Assembly: GCA_902363665.1 (NCBI GenBank)
Contig: CABJAW010000001.1
Span: 186,001 to 250,000 of the forward strand
DNA: 64,000 nt
Direction: 5' to 3'
Source of the DNA: Lachnospiraceae bacterium
GTDB taxonomy: Bacteria > Bacillota > Clostridia > Lachnospirales > Lachnospiraceae
The notes under the pieces are model-generated. The model saw only the letters and a list, made by a program, of their open reading frames with translations. It was not told the DNA's origin and did not search any database. Every line of letters starts with the position of its first letter. Position 1 is the first letter of the stretch. Of the stretch, positions 54,271-62,839 are shown in pieces. A program made the position numbers and the translations under genes.

Positions 54271-54274
54271 TTTA
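54221..54274. terminator. Bidirectional terminator between cas3 and the crRNA-like RNA
   Basis: 18-bp arms with two mismatches, AAAAACAGCCATCCGAAA against TTTCGAGTGGCTGTTTTT, and a 12-nt loop. T-rich tails follow on both strands. It ends cas3 on the minus strand and the small RNA on the plus strand. Confidence 0.88.
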
Positions 54275-54277
54275 TTT

Positions 54278-56488
54278 TCAGAAAAATATACCCTCTCCTT
54301 CTTCAATTTCAAGCATCAGTCCATATTCATCCGTATACTTTTTTTCATCAGAAATCACAAACAAATTCGTTTTCCCCTGCATTGACAGTTCTTCAATCAT
54401 TCCATTTTGGAAAAACTTTTCAGCATCCTGCAGGTATACATTTACACTGTATCGCGATGCCTTTCGCAATAGCTCTTTTGTCATTCCTTTTTGTCTTATT
54501 TCCTCAAAAATGGTTCTGGCTTCTGCCTCCTTTGTGATTAAAATCGAAATGCCTTCTTTCCCAATCAAATGAAAATCTTCCGAAACTTTTCGAAAAGGAA
54601 GATCTCCTCTTTTGAATCTTCCAACAATATCCTTTTCATCAAGACTTTTTCCTTTGTAATGATACAGCTGCTCAAAGTAACTTTCTATCGTCTCTGGCAT
54701 ATCCAGTTCCATATTTTTTTGCATAAGTGTCTCAGTAACTGCAAGCGCCAGTTTTTGACTTTGCACTTCTTTCGCATTTTCCAATGAAAAAATGTACGTA
54801 TTACTCTCTTCTATTTTCCGCTTTCCATTTCGATTGCATCTTCCGGCTGCCTGAATCATAGAATCCAATCCGCTCTTTTCACGATACACTGTATCAAAAT
54901 CAAGATCCACACCGGCTTCTACCAAACTGGTAGAAATAACAAGACATGTTTTTCCTTCCGCAAGGCGGTTCTTTATTTCCGCATATTTTTTTTGTCGATG
55001 CTTCGGGTACATTGTCGTTGAAAGATGGAAAACATCTTCTCTCCCCATTTTTTTCATCATTTGATACAGCCGCTGCGCTTCCTTCCGTGTATTTACTATA
55101 CATAATGCTCTTTTCTCGTCAGAAAGCTTCTCTGCCAGTTCTTCTTCTGACAGTGTGCCCATATTAACCAATTTACATCGCTTAAAAAAGCGAAACTGCT
55201 CTTCCACACGCGGGCAAAGTTCCTTCACCTGAACCGACTCAGAAAAAAACTGCGGAATCGCCGGCTGTGTTGCCGTACACAGTATCTCTGTACAGCCATA
55301 ATATTTATACAATTGTTCCATCATTACAATACATGGTTTTATATAATTCACGGGCAGCATCTGCACCTCATCATATATAATCACGCTGTTCGCTATATTG
55401 TGCAGCTTTCTGCACTGAGAAGTCCTGCTTGCATACAAAGATTCAAAAAACTGAACATTCGTAGTAACTACCACAGGACAATCCCAGTTTTCAGTAGCCA
55501 ATTGTAATTTCTCCCGTATTTCGTCGCTGATAATGTCTTTTTCTTCGTAATTCACATTGCTATGATGCTCCAATACGTTTTCAGCGCCAAGAATTTCTCG
55601 AAAAACTTCCGCTGTCTGCTCTATAATGCTTGTATACGGAATCACATAGATTATACGCTCCATTTTATGCTGTGCTGCATGATGCAGCGCAAATGCCAGA
55701 GAGGAAACGGTCTTACCGCCTCCCGTAGGCACAGTAAGCTGATAAATTCCTTTTTCTCCCTGGCTCAGGCTGATACATGACTTCAGAATTTCGGTACGAT
55801 GTCCATTAACAGTTTCCTGTTCCGCATTTTCCATCCATTTCTTTTTTTTCATATATTTATCCAGTCTGTCCGTCAATTCCTCTATTGTAGTATACTGGAT
55901 ATTCCGCTCTTTCTTCATAAACGCTTCCGTATCCAGATAATCTGCATCTACAAGACAGGAAAATATAAAACGAATAAACGCTGCAATTGTAAAATTGGGA
56001 AATCTTTCCCCTTGTGTATTGGAAAATGGAGGCCTTTGTATTTTCGAAATTTCTATTTCCTGTTTATAAGCCTCGTAATTCTCTACCTTTTTTCCCAAAC
56101 GCCCATATAACGTACCATCCGATCCATCATCCTGCTTACTCCCGCTATCAGGAAGACCTGCGTGATGACCTGCAATGCAATAACTCATCAGCTGATACAA
56201 ACCGTTTTTGTTCCACGCTAACTGTGCTCCTGCTGTAGAATGATCTACTCTGATATTTTCTCCCCTGATTTTCCTCTGAAACTTTTGTGAATACTTTCCA
56301 ATATCATGTACTATGCCGCTAAAATATCCCCACTCAGCGGCGTCAAACGAAGAGGCTAACTTCGAAGCCAGCTCTGCCGTATGTTTCAAATGTACGTGTA
56401 ACGGCTGTTCCTCCCATTTTTGTTCGTCTGTTTCCTTTCTGTGCGCAATATACTCAGAACGCTGCACTGGCGCATCATTTTCTGCCAT
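54278..56488 (-). CDS. cas3: CRISPR-associated helicase-nuclease Cas3
   Basis: A 736-residue effector that unwinds and degrades DNA marked by Cascade. The HD nuclease domain (about 15-230) has LKHTAELASKLASS and FSGIVHDIGKYSQKFQ. The helicase has Walker A TGGGKTVSSLAFALHHA, Walker B-type IIYDEVQML, ILCTATQP and the C-terminal motif VIQAAGRCNRNGKRK-like MIQAAGRCNRNG. I start it at MAENDAP (56488), where GGGGAGGAGGAGAAACAAA precedes the ATG. It overlaps the GTPase stop by 14 bp, so its translation and probably transcription depend on that gene. A terminator separates it from the other cas genes. Confidence 0.96.
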   Translation of the reverse strand: MAENDAPVQRSEYIAHRKETDEQKWEEQPLHVHLKHTAELASKLASSFDAAEWGYFSGIVHDIGKYSQKFQRKIRGENIRVDHSTAGAQLAWNKNGLYQLMSYCIAGHHAGLPDSGSKQDDGSDGTLYGRLGKKVENYEAYKQEIEISKIQRPPFSNTQGERFPNFTIAAFIRFIFSCLVDADYLDTEAFMKKERNIQYTTIEELTDRLDKYMKKKKWMENAEQETVNGHRTEILKSCISLSQGEKGIYQLTVPTGGGKTVSSLAFALHHAAQHKMERIIYVIPYTSIIEQTAEVFREILGAENVLEHHSNVNYEEKDIISDEIREKLQLATENWDCPVVVTTNVQFFESLYASRTSQCRKLHNIANSVIIYDEVQMLPVNYIKPCIVMMEQLYKYYGCTEILCTATQPAIPQFFSESVQVKELCPRVEEQFRFFKRCKLVNMGTLSEEELAEKLSDEKRALCIVNTRKEAQRLYQMMKKMGREDVFHLSTTMYPKHRQKKYAEIKNRLAEGKTCLVISTSLVEAGVDLDFDTVYREKSGLDSMIQAAGRCNRNGKRKIEESNTYIFSLENAKEVQSQKLALAVTETLMQKNMELDMPETIESYFEQLYHYKGKSLDEKDIVGRFKRGDLPFRKVSEDFHLIGKEGISILITKEAEARTIFEEIRQKGMTKELLRKASRYSVNVYLQDAEKFFQNGMIEELSMQGKTNLFVISDEKKYTDEYGLMLEIEEGEGIFF

Positions 56489-57437
56489 TTTGTTTCTCCT
56501 CCTCCCCAATCCTCTTCTCAATCTCCTCTTTCACCAGGCCCTCGCCGATCACGATCAGCACTTCCTGACCTTCCTTGATGGGATGGATTTCGGTGGTCTG
56601 GCGGGTGGCGTTCAGTTCGATCCAGGTACCGTCCTCCAGCTTCTGGAAGCCTTTGATGCGGAATACACTGCCGCACGCCGGGCTGTTCATGATTTCCTTT
56701 ACTGCCTCGCACAACTGAGCCTCGGTCAGATGGCGGTTCATGAAAAACAGGGAATCGAAATCGCCATTGTCATCCACATCCTGCTTGACGTAGCTGGCCG
56801 GATCGTAGCCGCAGGAGGAAATGCGTGCAAAGTCTTCTTTGGTAAAGGAGTTCCAGTCGGTACTTAAAATGTGTGATGCATCGATCTCCCGTTTACATTT
56901 TACCTGTGCAAGGGCATGGTTTAAATGCATGATCGTCTGCCCGATTTCTTCTGGCGAAGCTTCCTGGCTGCGGCTCAGGACGATCAGTCCCGCGTTTGCC
57001 GCCTCGGAAGCAAGAACATAATCGGCCTGCTCTGACAGATTCGGATCCAGCTTTGCATCGACGATCGCAATCACATTGCCGATCTCATACCAGCGATCAA
57101 GCGGTTCCTCGTGCAATGTATCAAAAAATTCGTCCATATCGAAGATGCCGGACGGTTCGATCAGGACACGGTCATAACCGCACATCCCCATAGAGATCAA
57201 TTTTGTCTTGAAACGCCTTCTATGACAGTCACGATCACAGCCGCCCGATACCATTTCCAGCTCGCAGTTATCACCGCGCAGGTCCGAGAGCAGCATCATA
57301 TCGACGTTTATTGCACCGTAATCATTCTCCAGAATACCGATGTTCTGACCCTGACTCATCAGATACGAAGCGTATTTTCGAATGAACGTTGTTTTTCCGG
57401 AACCAAGAAATCCAGTGATGAGATCTATTTTTACCAT
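56475..57437 (-). CDS. COG0523/CobW-type G3E GTPase
   Basis: A 320-residue P-loop GTPase of the metal-chaperone group. It starts VKIDLITGFLGSGKTTFIRKYA (Walker A GSGKTT). SGGCDRDCHRRRFKTKL replaces the usual CxCC metal motif with a CxxxC pair. VLIEPSGIFDMDEFFDTLHE is the Walker B-like switch region. The C-terminal CobW_C domain includes ACGSVFRIKGFQKLEDGTWIELN. I start it at 57437 with GGGAG upstream; a GTG 21 bp earlier is possible. Its last 14 bp overlap the cas3 start. No zinc- or cobalamin-related gene is nearby. Confidence 0.9.
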   Translation of the reverse strand: MVKIDLITGFLGSGKTTFIRKYASYLMSQGQNIGILENDYGAINVDMMLLSDLRGDNCELEMVSGGCDRDCHRRRFKTKLISMGMCGYDRVLIEPSGIFDMDEFFDTLHEEPLDRWYEIGNVIAIVDAKLDPNLSEQADYVLASEAANAGLIVLSRSQEASPEEIGQTIMHLNHALAQVKCKREIDASHILSTDWNSFTKEDFARISSCGYDPASYVKQDVDDNGDFDSLFFMNRHLTEAQLCEAVKEIMNSPACGSVFRIKGFQKLEDGTWIELNATRQTTEIHPIKEGQEVLIVIGEGLVKEEIEKRIGEEEKQNGRK

Positions 57438-57519
57438 ATCTGTGTTGCTCCCTTCCACGCGGTCTGATATACCGTCATTTTCTCTTCTGCTATTTCCTGT
57501 CAGATATCCTTTTTACGTT

Positions 57520-57575
57520 TCCTGCTTATTGCTCCGGGCAACCCCGCAGGGGACTTGCCCTATTCGGTTAAATTA
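57520..57575 (-). repeat. Partial family A repeat
   Basis: On the plus strand it reads CTGCTTATTGCTCC, GGGCAACCCCGCAGGGGACT, then TTGCCCTATTCGGTTAAAT, one end of family A. The rest of the gap from 57438 to 57719 shows no gene. Confidence 0.7.
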
Positions 57576-57719
57576 TCATCTGACACTTGCTTTCACTGTG
57601 AATCATACATTCATCATTGCTATAATTCGTCCTGCTGCCAGGTTCTCCCCTCTGTCCTTCACAAACAGAACTTCTTTGCGATCCAGAGGCATGAACTTTC
57701 GTAGCCAGCTGACCTCCTC

Positions 57720-59531
57720 TCACATCCGCAGCTTCTTCCGGAACTCCCGCAGCGTATCTTTCTTCCGGAAGATAAACAGTGCGGCCAGCATCAGGATGCT
57801 GATTCCGGAACAGACGACAGACGGCTGTGTGTAATGCACCAGATTCAGCCACAGAAGGAGAAGCGGTATACAGCCTGCTCCCGCAGACTGGACAAGATAA
57901 AACAGGTATTCTTCGCGCTCCAGGCGGTTTACTTTTGCGATGACTACCATCGAACACTGGACAGCAAGCGCGCCGAACGGCAGCACGAAATCAACCGACC
58001 ATCCGCGCCAGCCTGTGAAGTGATCCCAGAGCACCGCCAGGACCGTGACAAGAAGCAGCTGCCACATCTCATTTTTGAGGATGTTGCGGCGTTTGGTGTA
58101 AGCCACTGTAACGATCGCCCACGCACACAGACAGCCGGCGGCCGCAAACCAGAACCAGTTCAGCGTGCCAAGTGTCAGATAATTGATCATGCCGCACAGC
58201 ACCGCCACTGCCAGACAGAGAAAGGTAAAGATCTGTATCGTCTTTCTGCCTTCCGCCTTCTGTGCCTCTCCGCAGCCCGGGAATTCGCTTCCTGTCTCTT
58301 TGCACGGGATCGATTCCCGCTTCATGATATTCTGAAAACTGCGCGGAATGCTGTCATCCGGCAGTTTTGACGTAAAGCCAAGCACCATTTTATTGCCAAA
58401 TGAGCACGAACACAGCTGAAGCCCATTCGTACTCGCAAAAAATCCAAACTGCCTGATGTAGTCCTGATACTGCTCCGGGAATCGGACAATGCCGATATTT
58501 GAGTAGACCGCCGTGATGCAGCGGCTGCCCAGATTAGCTCCGACCATCAGAAATCCTTTTTTCAGTTCCAGTGGAACAGCACGCAGCAGAGGATTTTTTT
58601 CCAGACGGACGTATCCGTTCATCCGCATCGCCATCCGTTCTTTGACCAGCTCTTTTTCGAACTGTGCCCTGACATCCTGCAGCACATCCTCAAACGTCGT
58701 CCCGTCCTCAAACGTGTGCCCTGCCTCGATCCAGCCGAAAAAGTTCGTCATCGACTGAGATGGGAAAAAATTACGCAGGTTTACAGGGATCATCAGTGTG
58801 ATCGGGCGGTTTTTCCGGCTTTTGGGCACCTGTTCAGCAATTGCACAGAGCATGACGGCAGCCACATAAACGGTGATCGAGACGCCGTGTGCCTTCGCTT
58901 TTTTGTGCAGTTCATCTACCGGTATCTCAAGCTCCGTAATACGCATGTCCTCATGCAGCAGTTTTTCGCCTTTCAGCCGCACCGCATCCGGCTTTTTCTC
59001 CTTATCCCGCGGTGCCTTCGACGAATAATACTGAGAAAAGCTGTCTTCCTCCTGCACGCCGCGCGTCATCTCCTTCGTCGTATCGATGCGCGGCAGACCC
59101 GCGGAAGGATGCCGCAGGATCAGGTAATTCTGCACCAGTTCCTGCAGAAAATGCATCGCTCCCGTACCGTCTGTCAGCGCATGAAACACTTCGAAATTGA
59201 TCCGGTTCTGATAATACGTCACCTCAAAAAGCAGTGATTTTTTATCCGGGATATACAGCCTGCTGCACGGCGGCTTCGTCTCCTCCCGCACCACCGGCCG
59301 GATCTCCCGGTGTTCCAGATAAAACCAGAACAATCCCTTGCGCAGCACCGCCTGAAACAGCGGATACGTTTTCATCGTCTGATCGAGTGCTTCCTGCAGC
59401 GTCGTTTCATCCACTGTTTCCTTCAGTTCACAGTAAAAACGAAACACTCTCGTATCGTCTTTTCCCGTGACCATCGGAAATGCAAGCGCCGCATTGTCCA
59501 GTTTTCTCCATTTTGAGTATTTTGCTTCCAT
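57720..59531 (-). CDS. DUF6320 protein with condensation/acyltransferase-like domain
   Basis: A 603-residue protein in two parts. Residues 1-415 resemble the condensation/alcohol acyltransferase fold, with the HxxxDG active-site motif in NFEVFHALTDGTGAMHFLQEL. They also have IPVDELHKKAKAHGVSITVYVAAVM and NLRNFFPSQSMTNFFGW. From about 430 there are five or six membrane segments (IFTFLCLAVAVLCGMINYLTL, WFWFAAAGCLCAWAIVTVAY, LLLVTVLAVLWDHFTGW, GAGCIPLLLLWLNLV), the DUF6320 part. It probably transfers an acyl group at the membrane. It is next to an alpha/beta hydrolase gene on the same strand, suggesting a shared acyl-ester pathway. Confidence 0.85.
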   Translation of the reverse strand: MEAKYSKWRKLDNAALAFPMVTGKDDTRVFRFYCELKETVDETTLQEALDQTMKTYPLFQAVLRKGLFWFYLEHREIRPVVREETKPPCSRLYIPDKKSLLFEVTYYQNRINFEVFHALTDGTGAMHFLQELVQNYLILRHPSAGLPRIDTTKEMTRGVQEEDSFSQYYSSKAPRDKEKKPDAVRLKGEKLLHEDMRITELEIPVDELHKKAKAHGVSITVYVAAVMLCAIAEQVPKSRKNRPITLMIPVNLRNFFPSQSMTNFFGWIEAGHTFEDGTTFEDVLQDVRAQFEKELVKERMAMRMNGYVRLEKNPLLRAVPLELKKGFLMVGANLGSRCITAVYSNIGIVRFPEQYQDYIRQFGFFASTNGLQLCSCSFGNKMVLGFTSKLPDDSIPRSFQNIMKRESIPCKETGSEFPGCGEAQKAEGRKTIQIFTFLCLAVAVLCGMINYLTLGTLNWFWFAAAGCLCAWAIVTVAYTKRRNILKNEMWQLLLVTVLAVLWDHFTGWRGWSVDFVLPFGALAVQCSMVVIAKVNRLEREEYLFYLVQSAGAGCIPLLLLWLNLVHYTQPSVVCSGISILMLAALFIFRKKDTLREFRKKLRM

Positions 59532-59706
59532 AAATGATCGGCTTCTTTCTATTTTCTCTTCCGGCAGTATTTTTTCAGGTCACAGGTAATACGGCCCGCA
59601 ATGCCTCTTTTTCTCTGCTGCCAGAAGCTTTTTTACTGATACAGGCAGGTCATTTGCTGCTTCTTACGTTCCACAGTCATTCCGAAAACCTGCCCGATTC
59701 GATTTT

Positions 59707-60639
59707 CTACTGCCCCAGAAACTGGTTGATATACGTAAAACTCTCCTGCACATGCCAGAACCGGATTCCAAGCGCAAAAAATCCGTGAAATGCCCCCGCA
59801 ATGCGGTACTGCTGTACTTCGTTTCCGGCTTCTTCCAGCCTTCTGGCATACTCCTCGCCCTCGTCGCGCAGCGGATCCAGTTCCGCGGTCAGAAGTAATG
59901 TCCTCGGAAGATTCCTGTAATCCGTCTCCATCAGCGGCGCAAAATACGGATTCTGGCGATCCTCGGGACAGCTCTCGTACAGTGTCACATAATCTTCCAT
60001 TTTCACCGCAGTCAGCAGGTAATCGGTTCCGTTCTCCCGTACCGATGGATACGGGGATGCTTCCGTATAACAGTTATTAAGTGCCGGATAGATCAGAATC
60101 TGGCGCTCTACCTGAAAATCTCCGGTATCCCTTGCTTTCAGGCAGACGGCAGCCGCCAGATTTCCTCCGGCGCTGTCCCCGATGACCGTGATCTGTTTCG
60201 GATCCGCATTTAAAATCGCATGGTTTGTGTAAAGCTCCTTTGCCGCCGCATAACAGTCGTCAAATGCCGTCGGGAAACGGTGCTCCGGCGCCAGGCGGTA
60301 TTCGACAGATACGACGATTTTTCCGGTGGACTGCGCCATGCGTGCGCAGACACGGTTGTAAGTGTTCACACTCTCAGTTACCCAGCCGCCGCCGTGGAAA
60401 AACAGCAGCACCGGAAGGGAAAGTTTCCCCTCCTTCTCCTGCTCCATCGTCTCCTCACTCGGAAAATACATCCGCACCGGCACTTCATAGTCCCCGTTAC
60501 AGATCTTCGTGTCCAGTTTCCGGATAAAAATCCGCATGGCATCCAGCTTCTTCAGGTCTGCAATCCGCCGCGATGATTCTACGTCAATGTTTCCGTAGGA
60601 TAATGCATGCAAAATGCTCCGCATTGTTTTTGATATCAT
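59707..60639 (-). CDS. Alpha/beta hydrolase of the hormone-sensitive lipase family
   Basis: A 310-residue esterase-like enzyme. LLFFHGGGWVTES is the oxyanion-hole HGGGW motif, VIGDSAGGNLAAAVCL carries the nucleophile Ser, LLTAELDPLRDEGEEYA the Asp and IAGAFHGFFAL the His. I start it at MISKTMRS (60639) because GGGAGAAAATC precedes the ATG. The frame stays open another 114 codons upstream to 60981. That extension is Lys/Gln-rich with a doubled WNA-EEQKKKE-type segment and has no family similarity, but I cannot exclude a longer form. It is upstream of the DUF6320 gene, 175 bp apart. Confidence 0.88.
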   Translation of the reverse strand: MISKTMRSILHALSYGNIDVESSRRIADLKKLDAMRIFIRKLDTKICNGDYEVPVRMYFPSEETMEQEKEGKLSLPVLLFFHGGGWVTESVNTYNRVCARMAQSTGKIVVSVEYRLAPEHRFPTAFDDCYAAAKELYTNHAILNADPKQITVIGDSAGGNLAAAVCLKARDTGDFQVERQILIYPALNNCYTEASPYPSVRENGTDYLLTAVKMEDYVTLYESCPEDRQNPYFAPLMETDYRNLPRTLLLTAELDPLRDEGEEYARRLEEAGNEVQQYRIAGAFHGFFALGIRFWHVQESFTYINQFLGQ

Positions 60640-61114
60640 GATTTTCTCCCATTCCCCATCCCATATACGATGTCCGCCGCACACATCGTTGAATCCCGGT
60701 AATCTTTCCCGGTTCAAGCGCCGCCGGGTAATGCCAGCTGCAAAGCAGAATTCATCCGTATTGCTTTCTTTTGTTTCGTCCTGGGACAGGGCAGCTTTCT
60801 TCTGCTCCATGCCCTTTTGCATTGTACCACAGATCTGCTCTTTTACGATGCTGTTTCGGAAATTTTCTTTCTTTTTCTTCTGCTCTTCGCCTGTGGCATT
60901 CCATCCGTCTTTTTCTCTTTCCTTCTGTTTTCTATCCGCAGCGTTCCATGCCCCTTTTCCTCCTGCGGCTAAATCAGTCATTTCAAACCAAGGGTAGTTT
61001 ATTATACCATACCGGTTCTTTCTTCTGCAAAGGGATTTTCTGGCGTTTTACGTTCGCTTCTGAAATTTTACCTGGCTCCAGGCTGCAGCAAAAAGGCGAT
61101 CTCCATTTTTCCTC

Positions 61115-61166
61115 TTGACTTTTATTTTCTACAGTTGTAGTATTTATACATCTACTACATCTGTAG
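61115..61166 (+). promoter_or_regulatory. Promoter with two BlaI-type operators
   Basis: TTGACT (61115-61120) and TAGTAT (61138-61143) are 17 bp apart. Two perfect TACA-NN-TGTA-type dyads, CTACAGTTGTAG (61129-61140) and CTACATCTGTAG (61155-61166), cover the -10 box and the start region. This is the usual target shape for BlaI/MecI repressors, and a blaI gene lies downstream. The gap 60640-61114 otherwise shows no independent gene. Confidence 0.85.
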
Positions 61167-61264
61167 CAGATGTATGGTATGCAGACTGCAGTCCCACTGC
61201 ATGCTTCTGCAATTAACGAACGCGGATCTGAATTATCCGCTTCCTTTGAAAGGAGATTATTATT

Positions 61265-62353
61265 ATGAAAAAAAGAAAACAGTTACTTGCAATTTTGGCT
61301 CTCTCGGCTGCTTTTTCCTGGTCGCTTCCGGCATTTGCAAAGGAATTTACCACCTCAGACTCCGTTCTGACCATTGACACACCGGATGACAGCTGGGCAC
61401 AGATCAAAGATGATGCGACGCTCGCAACCCTGACGAACGGAAAAGACTCTATTACTTTAGAGCACTATAGTAACGGAGAAAAGCTGCCTGATATCACAGT
61501 CGCAGACGATACGTATGAGAAGGTCTGCCAGAATATCATTTCCACGCGCAATGAAGTCTTTCTGATCACCGGGCTTGCCGCTGATAAAAAGGATTTTGAC
61601 GAGATCCAGAAAGCAGTCCAGAGCGCAGTGATCAACATTTACGACACGAAAAAAGCAGTAACGCCGTCTGATCCGGCTGCTGATACCGGTAATTCTTCTG
61701 ACAGGGATTCCTCTTCCGAAACGAATCCTGCACCATCCACGGACGGCTCCATCGATGAAAGTATTTCCTTTACCGGCTGGATCACCGGTGCAAATGTAAA
61801 TGTGCGAAGCTCTGCTTCCACCGATGCGTCCATTATTTCCACCGTGCCTTACGGAAATCCTGTCTCTGTCACCGGCGCCATCACTACAGGCAGTCAGGTC
61901 AGCTGGTATCGCATTGATCTCGATGAAACCACCGGTTTTATCTCAGCACAGTATGTTTCCAAGGCTGCCCCGACCGCTGAGCAAAACGGCATCACTCTGA
62001 CCGACGAACAGCTCACGCTTTACACTTCCGATTACACCGGAGCTACCTATATTAATAAGGCAACCGACGGAAACTGGTATGACGGCACCGGCCGTCAGTA
62101 TGTCCAGGCCTCCGGCGATTCCTGGAGCAGAGTGTGTGACGGCAGTATATGGACTGATATTCCACAGGCAAAGCCTGACGCAAACGCTTCCAGAACAGTC
62201 ACTGTGACCGATCCGGATGGGCTAAATGAGATGACACTGTATCTGGATGCTGATTCCGGCAAATGGCACAACAGTTCATGGGGCATTTACACAGACAATG
62301 GAAATAATACGTTTACCGGCCCGGACGGCACAATATGGACTGTCGAATCATGA
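61265..62353 (+). CDS. Secreted SH3-domain protein
   Basis: A 362-residue exported protein. The signal peptide is KKRKQLLAILALSAAFSWSLPAFA, cleaved near 25. An N-terminal domain (about 30-130) follows, then a Ser/Asp/Pro-rich linker. An SH3b domain (about 165-235) has TGWITGANVNVRSSASTDASIISTVPYG and FISAQYVS, then a C-terminal Trp/Gly/Tyr-rich region. SH3b domains of this type bind peptidoglycan. It begins after GAAAGGAG and is the first gene behind the BlaI-type operators, so it is probably a cell-wall-stress product released when BlaI is cut. Confidence 0.88.
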   Translation: MKKRKQLLAILALSAAFSWSLPAFAKEFTTSDSVLTIDTPDDSWAQIKDDATLATLTNGKDSITLEHYSNGEKLPDITVADDTYEKVCQNIISTRNEVFLITGLAADKKDFDEIQKAVQSAVINIYDTKKAVTPSDPAADTGNSSDRDSSSETNPAPSTDGSIDESISFTGWITGANVNVRSSASTDASIISTVPYGNPVSVTGAITTGSQVSWYRIDLDETTGFISAQYVSKAAPTAEQNGITLTDEQLTLYTSDYTGATYINKATDGNWYDGTGRQYVQASGDSWSRVCDGSIWTDIPQAKPDANASRTVTVTDPDGLNEMTLYLDADSGKWHNSSWGIYTDNGNNTFTGPDGTIWTVES

Positions 62354-62413
62354 CCTCCTTTTTCTTGACACCTCCTGCCCTCTGGCGTAGTATACGGACA
62401 GGAGGTGAACTTA

Positions 62414-62824
62414 ATGAAAAATAAAATCATCCGTCTGCCCGACTCGGAGCTTGATATCATGCTGGTGCTCTGGCATCACACACCGCCGATGAGCAGGCTG
62501 GAAATTGAAACCGTAATCAATGAAAAAAAGGCACTGGCTCCCACAACGATCCTGTCCCTGCTCTCCCGTCTGGAGAAAAAGCAGTTTGTCTCTGTCACAA
62601 AAGAGGGAAAAACGAATTATTATACACCTCTGATCTCTCAGGAAGAATACCAGAACTGTGAGAGCAAAAATGTACTGGAGCGTGTTTTTGGCAATTCCTT
62701 AAAAAGCTTCGTCACCTCTCTTTACCGGGGCAAAGAACTGACGCAGCAGGACGTAGCGGAGCTGTACGATTACATTCAGGAACTGTACGAGGAATCTGAC
62801 TCTGAAAAAACATCCAGGAAATAA
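62414..62824 (+). CDS. BlaI/MecI-family transcriptional repressor
   Basis: A 136-residue winged-helix repressor. It begins IIRLPDSELDIMLVLWHHTPPMSRLEIETVI, has the recognition helix in LAPTTILSLLSRLEKKQFVSVTKEGKTNYYTPLIS, and a dimerising C-terminus. I start it at ATG 62414 after GGAGGTGAACTTA. The GTG at 62405 would overlap that binding site. It sits 60 bp after the SH3 gene and 15 bp before the M56 peptidase gene, the usual blaI-blaR1 order, and probably binds the dyads at 61129-61166. Confidence 0.94.
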   Translation: MKNKIIRLPDSELDIMLVLWHHTPPMSRLEIETVINEKKALAPTTILSLLSRLEKKQFVSVTKEGKTNYYTPLISQEEYQNCESKNVLERVFGNSLKSFVTSLYRGKELTQQDVAELYDYIQELYEESDSEKTSRK

Positions 62825-62839
62825 ACCGGAGGAATCAGG

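Noticed and set aside
60640..60981. In-frame N-terminal extension of the alpha/beta hydrolase
   Set aside because: It has no family similarity, and a good ribosome binding site sits at the internal ATG 60639. It is kept only as an alternative.
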